A DNA stretch of 64,000 nucleotides from Ulva prolifera (lineage: Eukaryota > Chlorophyta > Ulvophyceae > Ulvales > Ulvaceae): assembly GCA_023078555.1 (NCBI GenBank), contig CM041196.1, positions 2,170,001 to 2,234,000 of the forward strand, given 5' to 3'. The notes under the pieces were generated by a model that was not told where the DNA came from, ran no database searches, and saw nothing but the letters and a program-made list of their open reading frames with translations. A program made the translations under genes and the position numbers. This document shows, piece after piece, positions 11,842 through 25,454 of this stretch; position 1 is the first letter of the stretch, and every line of letters starts with the position of its first letter.

Positions 11842-13590
11842 GGTGTGGATTCGTGGATAAGACTGTACTAACACAGATCCCAGAACGTGATGGGCAAACC
11901 GTCACTTGTGCTTACAAACAGGCCCCAGTTCAAGATATGGTATCCTGCACGACTGCGGCACGTGTATGTAAGTCATCACCATCTTGACAATCGACCTTGG
12001 TAAATGCTCTTGTCCATTCGTACCTTCCCGCATCGTAAAGTCGCCGGCGCTGCCATGCATGCGGTCGCATGTGTCCACGATCCCCACAGCCAGAGATCGC
12101 CTATGGACGTCATCATTGTTGATACATACCACCGCAGACTAGCTACCTGATATGTATATCCTATGACTTGGACCGCGTTGTGCCCCGTTCGCGTGCGACT
12201 GTACATCCGACGGTAACATATCAATCTTTTGGTGGCATATGGAATAAATGAATTGATGACTGTGGCACTAGCAACAATGCTCTCGCTCTGGATCGTGGTC
12301 GATGTATTGCTGCAAATTTTCATGCTATGATTTGCGGGCTCTTGTACGCAATATCTACTGCCGACGCCCAGCAGCGTTCCCCCGGCTTCAGCTAGACACA
12401 CAGACCGGTGCAGGTAGCGTGGTTTCTTGATCCAATCGCGACTGAACTTGCTTCATGAGTGCCTATGAACCAATACGTATGATTAAGTGGAACGTCAGAA
12501 AGTCACCTGTTAAGGGTCATCGACCTGATCACCACGTTGACTTGTCAATTGAGGGTGTCCAGCGCGTAGTCCGCAAGACCCATCCTGGTGACAAGCTCAT
12601 CGCGCGAAGGTCATTCTAATCTCTGCATCTCCTCGCATAGATACGTCGTGTGCATTGCTGCAGCAGGCTATGTTGAACACTGCCTAGGCAGTGTCCAACA
12701 CGACCACCCGTAGTGGCCAGCTCATGGAATTGTAGGGCATGAACTCTGTACGTCGCTGCCTCACACAAGCTTTGTGCCGACAGTACACTTCCGGTCTCTG
12801 CAACCAATGGTAGTCATCATCTGTTGCGGTGACAGCCCAAAATGATGCACGGCTGATGTGTGCAGATGTGTGCAGAGCGTGCGCTCCGAAGATGAGCTCA
12901 GCCATGCAGAAACCTCAGCACCATGCTTTCTGCGAATCTGACACACATTTTTTGCACCATGAACTTGGATCTTCTTGTTGAGACATATTGCGATGCAACA
13001 GCACCGCACATGTCCATGATCGCGCATCTGACGTAAATGGCATAGTCACTGACATGTGCTGGCTGAGTAATTCGTCTGCCTTTCATTTCGCCTGTTCTCA
13101 GCTACGGTTGCTCCTTGACTCGGCACGCACCTATCAAGTGCAGGAAATGTTGTATCTCACTCCTTGTCTGTTCTTGCCTTATTGAGCTGCAGGTGATGCA
13201 TTCGCCCACGGGCATGCAGCTGCAGTATGGCCAACAGAGGGCACGATCATGAGGGAGGCGAATCATGTGACAACATCAAACAGGCCGTGCTATCAGTACA
13301 CACCAAGCAGAGGCACTCACAGAATTGTCACTACCTCTCACAAGCACCAGGCGATAGCGGGCTGCAGCATGCTTGTATCATCACAGCAATGTCCCTTTTG
13401 AATGTCCAAGCAGAAAGCAAGTGTATTAATGTAGTCAAAATGTCCTTATACATCTTTCTCATAGCCAGGCTCAGCTCCACGGTCGTCCATCAAGCTAATG
13501 ACGGAGTGTCGTGTCTTGCAGGCCCTCATTGACATGGAAGTCATCGTGTCACTTGCATGCAGGTGCCAGCAACATCTGCCACTCACGTCG

Positions 13591-13665
13591 GCATATATGG
13601 TCCCGTTAATTTGGAGTTGTCAATGTCCAATAGGATACGGCTCAGTAAATTCAGATTTACTTTAC
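13591..13665. repeat. Dispersed repeat R2, copy 1
   Basis: A block of about 75 bases: ggtcccgt, then ttggagttgtcaatgtcc, then ggatacggctca, then aaattcagatttact. The same order recurs at 36264-36340 and 49513-49590, all on the plus strand, with a decayed match at 39296-39345. Unlike the other copies, this one is not inside a recognised gene. Confidence 0.7.
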
Positions 13666-14121
13666 TTTACATAGCTCATTGTGGTTCTTATATGTCAATT
13701 TCGAGGCACGAGGGATAGTTGATATGAGCAAGCGACAGTGCATTGCAGGAAACCAGATAACCGCCCGAACATGGAAGGGACGCACCATCTGAGCACCGTC
13801 CAAACCCACGAACGACAAGAGATTACCAGGGCTGACATGATAACAGGGATTGGTCATCCACTCATGATTGTAATCCACTCAAGCTGTTATCACATGTACG
13901 TGTTCTTGCTTTGACAATGCATGGAGCACAGTAAAGCAGTGCCCTGTCTTCACCATGCCGGCCATGCACTCCGAGGCATAACTTTTGCAGGGGCAACACT
14001 GTCTTCAGCCCCCAGATTCTAATACACGCACTGCACGCATGTATGCTGCCCACCGTGATGTACTGTCTCACAACATTGTGACACGATGGTGGACACAGTG
14101 CCGCGCGTGCACAGTGCCTTT

Positions 14122-14332
14122 CGTTAAATTTTTATTTTTACGCTTTTCAATTAAATTATTATTAATGATTAATTTGTATTATTATAAAAAAATTATACCA
14201 AATGTTTGCTAAAAGTCCTTTTATAAATAATAAACTAGCCGATAATGCCTTTTAAAATATGCCAATATTCTTAATATTTATAAAAATTAATAAATTATTT
14301 ATAATTATTATAATTAATAAATTAATTATCGT
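14122..14332. other. AT-rich island, candidate organellar DNA insertion
   Basis: About 210 bases are almost entirely A and T (runs of TTAATAAATTATTTATAATT type) with sharp edges: normal GC-rich sequence ends at gtgcctttcg and resumes at atcgtggggttgtgg. Nothing else in the window has this composition. It resembles intergenic or pseudogenised organelle DNA. The short frames it contains (such as MFAKSPFINNKLADNAF) match nothing I recognise. Confidence 0.6.
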
Positions 14333-16944
14333 GGGGTTGTGGACGCTTCCACACTACGCCATCACACTACGCAATCGTTTCTGCTGTCTTCGGTGACTTT
14401 TTGTTGCGTTGGGAAACCCTGAAGCCTGCTGTGCTTGCCGACAGGCCCTTTGGAAAACACCGGCTACATCACCACTGCAATGGGAACAACTCTGGCTGCT
14501 GTTAGCGACCAGATTTGGCATCGGGCACTTATCCTCACCCTTGGAACGCAGCAGACCCGAAGACATTTTGCAACACGAGTATGATTTGACGACAATACAG
14601 ATGTTACCACTGATAAAATTCGACGACAGTACCGCTGTGCCCTAGCTAAATGCTGGACAGAGCTCCAGAGTATCACTCACTACTATGGCTGGAAGCGCCA
14701 CTGGTTCAACATGGTGCAGAGTGCATCGCATCAAGACCAGTCAATCAACAATTCTTGACTTCCATGAATGACAGAATACACCATGAAAATGCACATGCAT
14801 AGGCCAGAAGTGATAGATGGTACAGCATTGATTGCGGTCTCACAATTAGATGGCTTTATGTCATGCATGGCCTGCCTTTGACCTGTGTTGCACTGACAGC
14901 GACCAAAACTACCGACCACTTCGCCCATCCTGATGGCGCTAAAGGCAGCTCTGCCCACAAGGCATATCATGAAGTGCATGCACTCCTTCATCGACCAATC
15001 ATTTGTCCTGGAGACACATGGCAGGCCGTGGACGGTGTGTACACTCGCCAAACTGCAACAGGAGGACACACAACGCCCCGACAGCCATCACGTGTTCGCA
15101 GAACAATGTGGCACAACTGATCTTCCACAACTGATTTATCCAGCCAGGATCTGCATGTCAACAGCGTCATTGATGATGCGTGGAACGCAGTTGCCAGGGT
15201 CAGGAGCATGTACCGTGGGCAGTGATGCCCTTGAAACCCCACACAGGCCTGACCGCGGCTACGAGGCATGTCACAGCGCAACAAATAGGGACTGCGCGTT
15301 GCGTGTTATCACCTGAAGCAGCCACAGCCATGACATGTACCGCAGCTGACCGCAGTGACACTGATATCCGCAGGACCACCTCAGGGGGAGGGCACGCCGT
15401 GTCAGACGCCTTTTGGCGCCTCCGGGGGTAAATTTGGCAAAGCAGACTGTGTATGGGCGGACTTAAGTTGGGTTGACGAAGATGCAATATTAGTGTAGTG
15501 CTACTACAGTAAGGTAACGTACCAACAACTGAAAGGAACGCTCAGGATCGATAATGGAGGGGTTACGCTAACAGAATCGCATAAATCCGTGGCGTACAGT
15601 GTGTAACAATAGCTGATGGACATCGAGGTCCAGCGAGCAACGACAAGCACATGCTGAACGCGGACGTGCGATAGCATTAACCGCAAGTATGCATGTGGAA
15701 TGAGAATGGGGGCCGAGACGCATATGCGAATCGGCAATCCAGAAATTGTACCGTAGACAACTAGAACTTGTCTAGCTCTACAGCCGACCCATGTCCAGCA
15801 AGACGAAGGGTCAGCCGCCGCAAGCGACTGCTTGAGCTCGCCGGGCGCCGGTCAGGTAAGTATGATGTAACAGTCGCGATCTCGAGACCAGTGGTGGCTT
15901 CGACACCGGTAGTGGCGCGTGCAGCCCGGGTCTGCGGGTGCCACGTGTCCACCGCACATGCTTGTCTGGTCAAACGCAGGCCAGCGAGCGTCTACGGCGC
16001 CGCTGCTCAGCCGAAGCTTGCATGTTGAGTTCATCAAAGCCCAAATGTGCCATTGATGGACGTAATGCTGTTATATAGGATGAGTGACGATTTGCGAAGT
16101 TGCTGTACAAGACACAGGCAGCAGCATACCTGGTTTGAAGCCATGTACAGTTACATGACTGGCTGAACTGGCAGCAGACACAGGCAGCAAGCCGTTAAAG
16201 CAGCATCATCTTGACTTCTGCAATACAATCACTTGTCTTGTAGCATGCTGACACTGTACTACGTGCTACGGGGCAACACATGATGTGCAGTATTGTCATG
16301 ATATGATGCTTTGCGAGCTGGTTGATGCTTGTAACTGGTCTGAAATCATGCCTTGCATTCCCCATACGATGGCTGAAATTGAACCTGATTGAAATTCTGA
16401 TTGAACCTAAATGAATCTAGAGTGATTTCAACAGGCAGGATCGAACATGTGGATCGTCAATGAGTGAATATGATCCGCTGAGAACAGCATGCAGCCACTG
16501 CGCACGCTCTCACATGCTCAGCACCAGACACAACATCATTTGCCCTGTATTCCCCCATCACTTTCGCTGATGTCCCGCAGGTGGTGTGTCTGGTCAGAGT
16601 GACAGCACACGCTGTTCATGTCACATACAATATGTGTGAACTGATGATTGGCAGTTCCATGGACGGCCTGGGATTGAAGAGAATCGCAGCCGGTTTGGAC
16701 TTTTCAGCGAACGCAGTCTCATAGGTTGGTGCTGCTTCCGCAGCGTGATTTCAGGCTGTGCTTCGCGAATCACATATGCAGAGGGTTTACACTATATCTG
16801 CGGCACGCTTCATGCTGTGTTGACAAAAGCCACCCAACAGCGAATGAACACTCCAGTGTGTGCATTCTCGGCCTTGTGGATCATGCTGGCTGATACCCAT
16901 CCCACAGTGCTTTGGTAAGATTCCTCGAACGCAGAATGTGGGGT

Positions 16945-16980
16945 GAACAGGTCTTCAAGTTGTCACTTGAAGACCTGTTC
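16945..16980. repeat. Perfect inverted repeat, 16-base arms
   Basis: gaacaggtcttcaagt is followed after a 4-base loop by its exact reverse complement. It lies about 430 bases beyond the stop of the GRAM-VASt gene's neighbour-free flank and has no T or A tract that would suggest a terminator. Confidence 0.75.
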
Positions 16981-17398
16981 GATTATTTGGAGTTGTCCAC
17001 ATCTGGTTCCGACATAGGTAGCAACAATGCCATCTGGTTCATTGCCTAATCAGTTGTTTTACACTTACTCACAAGAACACTCCTCGCACAAGCATGGGAT
17101 TGACAGCACGTCCGCACGAGCGCCGCCCGCCTCCAGACCTCACTAGAATCTAATGATCACAACACGGCGTCCTCTGTCAAGAGTGTGTAGACAGCAGACC
17201 TCCACACCTCTCCAGTGCACGAAAGACCATGGCACACACAAGACACTCGCCTGATGCCCAATGTCCGAATAATCAGCGACGCAGCTACCAGTGTATGGTG
17301 ACTTCCACCATACATTATTCAAGGCGCGGACTGACGTCCTGCATTGCGCACATCCAATCTCAGGCTGCCTCTGAGGCACGAGCCTCGTCAGAGCGGCA

Positions 17399-20300
17399 TC
17401 AAGAGTCATCCACCGGCTCACTGTCCTCACCCGGACCATGCCCCTCACCCACCAGCGGTGCCTCCCCAGGCTGAGCGCGCACAAGCTCCAGGAGCTCCAC
17501 CAGCCGCTGCTCCAGCTCTGCAAGCCTGGTCACATTCACTGCAGCAGTCTGCCCACCAGCGGACGTCTTGTCGCGTGGGCCTGGTCCCCCTGTCTGTGCC
17601 GTCCGGCCACCGGCATGACTTCGCAGGTGCACCTCCTCCATGCCACAGCTGGTAGCAGCACCAGCAAACTCTTGCAGAGCGCCTGCCTGCGCTCCGGCAC
17701 CACCCTGCCATGCTCTGCCAGCGGCACCCACTGCACGGGCATCTAGCCCCACTTCCACTGTGGCTGCCCCACCGTGCTTCATGACGTGCAGCGGGCCCCC
17801 CAGGCTGGCGATCCCCAAGCCCACGCGGCGCAACGCCTGCCGCGCGGCGCTGCTACACACGTTCAGCACGTTGAGCAGTACATCCACCACACCTGGCCCC
17901 GCTACAGTGCGGCACGCGCCAAAATCTGCCTGCGGCACGTGTTGCTGCTGGCTGGATGTGGCCGCGCATGCACTGTCGCCAGTAGAACTGTCGCTGCCGC
18001 AGTATGGGCTGGTGGCATACGAGGATGCCCGTGGCAAGCCGGGCTCCACACACAGGCCAGCGGGCGGCAGGGCCGCAGGTTGAATGCTGAGCATGATTGG
18101 GCTTGGGCCAATCTCCAGGTGCAGGGCCGGCATCACGATGAAGGTCGTCAGTAGCGCCAGGGTCATCAGCCACAGCGCCGTGGTCCACCAATGCATGACG
18201 TCGATGTATGGGTTCGGCGTGACCACAGGGTGGCAGGACAGAGACGAGAGTAGATGTTCTTGCCAGCCTGCAGACGCACCAGCACTGGATCGCACGTCTG
18301 CAGCATCATCTGCCGCGCAACATGCATGTGTGCCCCACACACAGTAGCACACGCTGACTTACATGCAAAGAACCTGAGACGTCAGGTGCACCAGGCTTCA
18401 GCACGTCATCTGCAGCTGCTACGTGCACGTAGGGTCGGCCCGTATAGCTGCAGGCCTCGCCTGCGAATGAGAGGCAGTGCTAGCACTATCTTACACTAAT
18501 ACGGATGCCTGAAGTAGCACTGGCGGTCAGATTCAGCGTACAAGTATCAATGCTGCTGAAGTTGGGCCGTGCCGCATGCGGCAATTCATATGACATGATC
18601 CGAACTTCGCAACATCACAGTAACAGCCTGTGACTCACAGGTCAAATTGTGTCTTGCAATGAAGTTGCACATCGTGATGTCAGGCAAGACGCGCAAGTGG
18701 TGCCTCACGTGGCGCAGCCCTTCGCACTAGCACCCCATGACCGGCCAAACGCCGTCACGGGTCAATCAGATTGCTGTGATCGGCGCATGCGGATTGGGGC
18801 CATGCAGCCACAAAGGCGTGGAACGGGCGACACAGGCAAGCGCTGTACTCTGGGCGATGTAAAGCAAACCAAATCTAGGATTGTTGAGCCGTTCTCTCAT
18901 GGGACATTGACAACTCCGGATCAATGGGGCCAAACATGCCATATAGCCGCACAGGTGTTGTATGGGGCGGCGCACTCTGGGGCATGCGGCAGGCGGCATC
19001 CTTTCCAAGCCGCAGCGCCATGTTGACGTCGGCCGCGCTGCGGGGGGCCGCGTCCGGTGTGCCCTGCGGCGGGAAGCGCAGGCCGAGGCGCTGCTTCAGC
19101 TGGGTGTAGCAGGAGATGCCCTGGCTGACGCTCTGGCTGGAGATGGTGGCGCGCAGGATGGAGGGCTTGAGGAAGCGCACACGCATGTGCACGGTGACGT
19201 GCGTGCGCTGCCGCAGCGGCACGATGCGCCACTGATGCTCGACGCGGAAGCTCGCGATCGTCAGCTGTGGCATGCACTGCAAACCAGCAGGCGTCTCTGA
19301 CTCCAGCACCGGCGCACACATGAACAGACAATCGAAATCGATAGGACGAACTTGGACACATCAGCCCTGTTATGAGCGCGAGTCATGGTGACGCAGTGGG
19401 CGGCGGAACACTGTTGGGGCTCTGGTGGCGAATTCATGGGTGTGCGATGCCGGCGGCCTGTGGTGGAATTCGTTTGAGGATGATTGCACTGGGTTCGTCT
19501 GGGTGGGGTGGCCTGGCACTGCCAAGCATCGAACAATGTCGAGACTGTCACCACCCGGGACCAGCCTCTGATGATGGGGCAGGATGCCGGGAGGTGCGCA
19601 ATGTGCTCGGTGCGTCTCGGGACTGCCTCCCTCCATGTTGCCACACGCAGACGTCACAGGGTCCATGCATGCCCCTGTGGGATGGGCGCTGAATGCATGC
19701 ATGTGCTCCTGTGCCTAGGTCTTCATCGGCGAATGCTGCGCGCGCTGCGCGCGAGAGTCGCTAAGGTGCAGCGGCGCTCCTAACACAGCAGCGACACTGC
19801 ACCAAGGGCACAGGACTAGCTATGCATGTACTTCGCTAACAAAGCAGCGACGAGTGCACCAGAGACACGGGCATGGCAACGCATGCATATGCACGGTGGC
19901 ATCGTACCTGGGACACGTCAAGTGAGAAGGTGCCGTCGGAGTGCAGGCGGCCCAGCTGCGAGGCGATGCACTTGGCGGTGCGGCCGGCTCCGAGAGGCGG
20001 GTCGTGGATGCGCGCCGTGAATGCGACCTCCCGTCCGCGGTCGCCCGTCTCTTGTGGCTGCCACGGCCCGATGTCGATGTCCCTGCAGCGCCAGCGCTTG
20101 GCTTCAGAACCTGCGGGTCTGCTACGCAGGCACATGCATGCACGCTTCGGAGTAAGTCATATACGTGACTAATGCTTGAAAAACGAGCCTGGCGATGTCG
20201 GATGTGGCTTTTGGACGGTGTACCCACACGTCCGGCTGCGAATTAAACAACAGCTCCCCCCCTCTCAATACAAGTGTCTATGAGATACAACCCCGGAGGC

Positions 20301-22225
20301 TGTAGCGAGCTTCGCTCACATGACTTGTGCTTAGTGTGCGATGTGACGGCCTCATTTGCACCGTGGCATGCTGCTGAACTGCACCAAACATCTGCATACT
20401 GAACATCCTGGCGTAGTGACAACACATGCATACCGTAGCATCGTCTTTACATACCAATGACTGCAGCAGAAGCAGGATTCTGGCAGCAGGCGGCCCGGAC
20501 GGCACGTACGGGTGTGTGCTTGGCAGCAAAGGGGTGGTGTGGCATTCCAGTGATATAATCACTGCACCATTTGATCTTTGCACGTCGCGGCTCTGAGCAC
20601 CCAACGTGTGTTGACACCATGGCAGTCATGGCACTGGATTGCCACAGGCGGAGTGCCGTGTCAGGGGGGAAGAGCGCACGTGTCACCGAGGGACTGGTGC
20701 CAGTCCTGGAAGAAGGAGTCCTGCGCCTCAAAGATCTCGAGCACGTCAGCCACCTCCCAGCCCTGCAGCACCTTGTCCAGCACCACAGTCCAGCCATCCG
20801 CCTGGCTCACCTCCTCGGGCGGCGATGTCGACTGGACTGGCCAGCCCTTGCGCAGGAGGCTGACGTTGCCTGAAACGCCACGCTTGGTCTCCTGCACCAG
20901 AGCCCTGTGCCTGCGTTGCAATACCTGCTGGCCCTGGGCATGCTGGTGCATCTGTTGGCTTACCGACGGCTCTCAATCTGATAAAGCAGGTTGAGACCGG
21001 TTTCGTGCTTTCCGGATCTGAGGTTGACAGGGCCTCGGGTGGGTTAAAAAGTGGGCTTCGGCATGGCATTGGTACTAGTGATGCAAATACGTGCCAATTT
21101 GACGACTGCCATAGGTTGCTTGACATCATGCAGGATCTTTGTGGTGGGCTGCAGCGGGACAGCAGAATTGATTCTATGTAGCAAGCGAATCATGGACCTG
21201 TGATATCTGATCAGCTCTATGGAGCAGCTTACTTCGGCGACAAAGCTGTATGGTGAATGCTGCAAGGTGAGCGGGCCCAATGATGCACCTCAATAGCATC
21301 TTAGAAATAGACATGTGTGTGAAGGTAAAAGGCTGTCCTTCCTGCTAGCAGGGCATGCACATTGATGGAGATTGTTGCTTCAGATGGCCTGGCTGCTGGC
21401 CGGACATTCAAGTATGTTCACACTGCATGTGCCTTCACAGTGCTCACAGGCAGCTCCGTTCGAGATGACCTACCTCTATCATGTCTTCATTGCCCGATGC
21501 AAGAGCTGCTATGGCTGAGTTTGCAGATGGTTGAATAGTCGGCGCGTCGACAGATATGGTTTCTGCTTCACGCATCTTCTCGGTTTGCCACCTTGAATTG
21601 ATCAGTTCCAGACACCGCTCACGAGATAAGAACGAAGTGAAGAAGTGCCTCGTTCCATCAATCTGTAACACGCAATGGCGAGTTGTCGCCACGGGATGGC
21701 ACACCAGTGGTGCTCGATTGAACACGATGCTGATGAAGGCAGCCAAAACAGCTGGAAGCGTTTTGTCCTGTGCATATCACACCTCGACAACCTCAATCGA
21801 GTTTGGAAACATGAGATTGCTTTTCGGAACGACGCTCTGTATCTGTGATATCTTGATCTTCAAGACTGTGGCTACGACGGTTGAATGAAAACAAACATGC
21901 CCCAGCATCACGTAGATGTAACCTTGCCGGAGAATACGGTTGGAGTACGCACAAGCAAATTTCTCTGCATCATGGTTTGCAAAAGTCAACCTTTCGGTTG
22001 GGAAGGGCTGTTGCTGTGCCAACCCAGTTGAAAGGACGGGACTTTGATTACATTCAGCCGAACCAGTCGATGAGCACAATTTGCCAACACACCAATGCAG
22101 GATTCTTTGTCAGGCAGCTGAAATCTCTCCCGCAGCCGGGCATCTTTCTGCATGACTCTCGGATCTGGGGTGCTGAAGGGCGTGCTGAACGCAGTCCCAC
22201 CTGGACTGGATCCTGGGGACGCCAT
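17399..22225 (-). CDS. GRAM-VASt domain protein (Lam/GRAMD1/VAD1-like sterol transfer protein)
   Basis: Seven exons (22093-22225, 21783-21964, 21474-21662, 20680-20891, 19908-20118, 18976-19276, 17399-18267) join in frame to 699 codons including the stop. The GRAM domain is at about residues 25-150: ERFQLPDKESCIEKFACAYS, ILRQGYIYV...HVCFHS, PNSIEVVE and DGTRHFFTSFLSRERCLELI. The VASt domain follows at about 185-400 (ADVLEIFEAQDSFFQDWH, RGREVAFTARIHDPPLGAGR, then EHQWRIVPLRQRTHVTVHMR). A single membrane segment comes near residue 430 (WWTTALWLMTLALLTTFIVM), then a long Ala/Gly-rich tail with a short coiled coil (RLAELEQRLVELLELVRAQ). In yeast and animals such proteins sit in the ER at contact sites and move sterols; that role is inferred here. 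Length and domain order fit the family. The start MASPGSSPGG is preceded by an in-frame stop in the upstream sequence. Confidence 0.9.
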
Positions 22226-23318
22226 GCTTGCAGTGCTTCCGTCAAGATGCCCCGGCTCCTCACTTGCGCTTGATGGCGTGTTGGAATGTTGGAGTGATGG
22301 GTGAGGCAAGGTAGTGAAACTATGCACCACCGCGAACGAGGTTCACCGACTCTGACCGACGCTCCATGCTTCGGCTGGGGAAGGCGCACGTGCGAGATTG
22401 CAGTAGTTCAACAGTGAGCGCAGATCATTAAGGCGAATGCAGAAAGTGCCCTCGCAAGGTATTGCCCTACCTCGTCTACGGGCTGTTGATGTGGCACACG
22501 CATGCATTGACCAGGGCGTCTTGGGAGGACGACAGCGAGTTCGGGAGATCGCATCGGCGCAGTTCCACACATGCGTGGATATGTGAAAATTATCACAGTG
22601 GCTGACTAGTTCAGGACGACGCTGACAGTATAAAACATGACATAAGTCCATTCACGGCGTCCGACCCTCTTAAGTGGCTAGCAGAGACATGTATCTCTTG
22701 AGATACACATTGTGGTACAGCAGGTGACTCTGCAGGGCGAGCGGTACATTGCTGACACTTCTAGTGGGTAGATCTCACTAAACGTCTCGCCGTTGCCGGC
22801 AGAATGCGCTACGCCAGAGCCACTCCACACTGAGCTGCCGAGCTATGCTGAAGGCGTGGGCCCCACTTCGTTCATCAACAGCAGCATGCACAGGTGGCCA
22901 TACCGCTGATGCAGGGTCACTGAAATCTTACAAGTGCTAGAAGGTTCCTCGTCCACTCTTTGCCGAATGAATCCTCTCACTATCGAATTGATCGTCACAA
23001 CCCGCATGCTCGTCTTGGGATGTGCTGTCAATACATGGAATTCGCATGTTTCCTCGACACTCCCCGCTTGACGCTCTACATGTGTACTCATAGCTTCCCG
23101 GCACAGATGTTTGACAAAATCAGCTCTGCCACCACAGATGGGTAATACACCAGTCCGCCTCGCAGAAGCAGGGTGATACTCGAATGCCCTGAGCAGCATC
23201 ACAATCCACCAAACAGCCTCACCCCGGGGCCCTATCCGTGAGTGCATCCATCCGCCTTCTTCTCGTGCTACTAGTAAACTGGGGTGCCCAGGCAGACACT
23301 TAACCTCAGCTGCTGTGC
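22226..23318. other. Intergenic stretch
   Basis: It separates the 5' end of the GRAM-VASt gene from the 3' end of the small protein gene. A 182-codon open frame on the minus strand (22843-23391) overlaps the small gene's last exon in another frame and has no recognisable motif, so I treat it as chance. The promoter of the GRAM-VASt gene must lie here, but I see no clear element. Confidence 0.4.
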
Positions 23319-24009
23319 TCAGGCGTTTGCTGGCCAAACGCCGGCGTCTACAATCTTCCTGGGCTGCTTGCTCCTCCAGGCCGCAATCCACTGCGCCGCT
23401 TCTTCACTGCCACTGGCTGCACCTCCACTAGCTGCACCATTGCTGGCAGAGCTGCCATTTGAGGATTCTGGGATCTCGCCTGTTGCCATGGCTTCCCACG
23501 CCTCTGATTCGGTCAGCAAAGCGAACTCTCCCTGCACAATGTAGCTTTTGCAATGTTTGCCGTCGCAGGTGCGAACCGGGGCCTAAAAGTGTGTGAATCT
23601 GGGGATCTGACGTCAGCTCTAAGGTGCAGAGTCTAGCCAAAATTTGCCAACGCCTGTGGTCAATTACAAAAGACCATATGGAGGTTTTTCAGGATTTATG
23701 GCTGTGGGTGAGTCATTGAGGTCTTGACAGCAACCTGACTAAATGATGACACAGCTACAGGTGTGTGCACAGCTCGGGCATGCACGCCCATCGGGGGTGG
23801 ATTTGACCTCTGCACACGTGTACAAGAGCGTGGATTTGAGGTGATTTCAAAAGACCTGGTGGCATTACCTTCTCGTTGAATCCGTAAACATGGACCTCCT
23901 CCCCAACGTTTACCGCCCGGCATGCCCCTGTTGCCAGCGGTGTTCGCCGCGGCAGCCTCGCGTGCTGAGCCACACCAGCTAGGCGTACGCGTGTCACTGA
24001 CGATTGCAT
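23319..24009 (-). CDS. Small protein with transit-peptide-like N-terminus, function unknown
   Basis: Two exons, 23869-24009 and 23319-23582, join in phase 0 to 134 residues. The N-terminus is rich in Arg, Ala, Thr and Val with no acidic residue for about 36 positions (MQSSVTRVRLAGVAQHARLP), as in a plastid or mitochondrial transit peptide. The conserved-looking core reads NVGEEVHVYGFNEK, then APVRTCDGKHCKSYIVQGEF, with a CxxxxC pair. A Ser/Gly/Ala linker follows, then SEEAAQWIAAWRSKQPRKIV. I do not recognise the family. Organelle import is inferred from composition only. Donor gtaatg and acceptor ttttag differ from the usual GTGCGC/GCAG style of the window. Confidence 0.65.
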
Positions 24010-25454
24010 CGTGTCTAATCTTCGGCCGAAGTCACGCCTGGCGCGCTGGAGCGTACCCTGCATGCGGTGCGACGAAACATGCCGGTAGATTTGGTGGCTA
24101 ACACGGTCGGTGCAGCAGCCGATCACGCGGCAAAAGCAGTTAGAATTCAAATACATTGAACGCCACTTCACTCGGATTATGCATCGGAGCGGTTGTACGT
24201 TTGCAATGCTGCTCGGAGCGCTGCGGGTATGATCTGTCTGAGACAGTATGTACACAGTTCCAGTGTAGCTGAAAGCAAAGGAGAGCACAGGTAAGTATAG
24301 TACGACTGCAAATAAATGCGGTGCAGCTGGATCGTGACTGCCCCTTCCGTTGCTAGAAGATGCTGAGCCACGTTGCTCACGTGCTTGGCGCAGAATACAG
24401 CCCGGACCATACTCCACGAGATGTCAGACCAGCAGCAGTCTAATCCATGCAGGTACAGGGCTGCTTCTGCCAGGTCAGTGGTCGTACCGCACGTGCGTTC
24501 CGGGTATCAGCAAGGCGCAAGCGAATGAAATGCAGCGGAGGGAAACGAGAACGAACACGCTCGTAACTGCAAGACGTAGTTTGGTAGCTTGCGTTTTGTT
24601 TGGGTCTGTCACTGCGCATTCATTATAGAACGCCACCGTTGCCCAGTGCCACGCCTTGTGATCCGCAGGTGACAAGACACACATTGACATAACGCGGGAC
24701 ACAGAGCGCACATCCTGGGGGCTGATGCCTCCTGGGCACAATCTATATCCTGAAATATTTTGCAGTTATATTCTCTTCACTCGTCGCTACGGAGTGAAAG
24801 ACGGGCCAGGCATGCATAGCAGCATGATCTCATGGTTGCGCAGAATCGCCATGGTTGAACAGAAAGCAGCCCAAAACCGGACATCATACCTTGTCCGTGC
24901 AGTTGTCAAACGGACATCCCTTTGCAGCAGCTTTCTTCAGGCTGTTTCTTCTACCAAACCCAGTTAGCCCTTACGTGACTGGAGTGATGCTATGTCTCTC
25001 CTGAGGCGGTATGGCAACTCTTGGGAGGAACACAATCGCACATGTACATCATGTGAGTGCAAGCTATAAACTCATTCATCTGGACCTGAGTCCACAGGCT
25101 TGCCAGATGATCGAAATCTGAAGATGCAGACCATCAGCATCGTCTATGTGACACTTTCGGGAGAGCAACTGTAACACAGAGTTCAAGGGTAAAATGCATG
25201 ATCATCTCATGTAGTTGTCCATTATCGGGGCGTGTGCACTTGATCGGCTGCCTGCTACAGCTTCAGGTCAAACCGCTTCAACATCGCGTCATCGGACAAG
25301 CTCTCTATTTGTAACCTCGCATTCGCCAATGCAGCTGCATGCAAGGACTGCATGGCCATCCCTAAACCATGCCTTATCTTGGCGTACTCTGGACTGGGGC
25401 GCTGCCACGAACTGGGCGCTGCCACAAACTGATGCATCTCAATTCATAAACCGC
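24010..25454. other. Stretch with only weak coding signals
   Basis: On the minus strand a piece near 24895-24950 reads SLKKAAAKGCPFDNCTDK before a gtatga donor, and another at about 24590-24760 has open frames including DHKAWHWATVAFYNE. They may be exons of one gene, but two frames are possible for the second piece and no chain could be fixed. No domain is assigned. Confidence 0.25.

Larger units (their letters stand above)
11842..17398. other. Gene-poor stretch between AKR2-like and the GRAM-VASt gene
   Basis: I see no chain of exons that joins in frame here. Short open frames (for example 12478-12621 plus, 14409-14645 plus and 15768-16028 plus, the last crossing a consensus GTAAGT at 15855) have no recognisable domains. 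The stretch contains a copy of dispersed repeat R2, an AT-rich island and a perfect hairpin, listed separately. Unrecognised genes with small exons could still be present. Confidence 0.4.

Noticed and set aside
12478..12621. Plus-strand frame MIKWNVRKSPVKGHRPDH...
   Set aside because: 47 codons, no partner exons, no recognised motif; it looks tidy but cannot be supported.
22843..23391. 182-codon minus-strand frame
   Set aside because: It overlaps the second exon of the small two-exon gene in another frame and has no domain.
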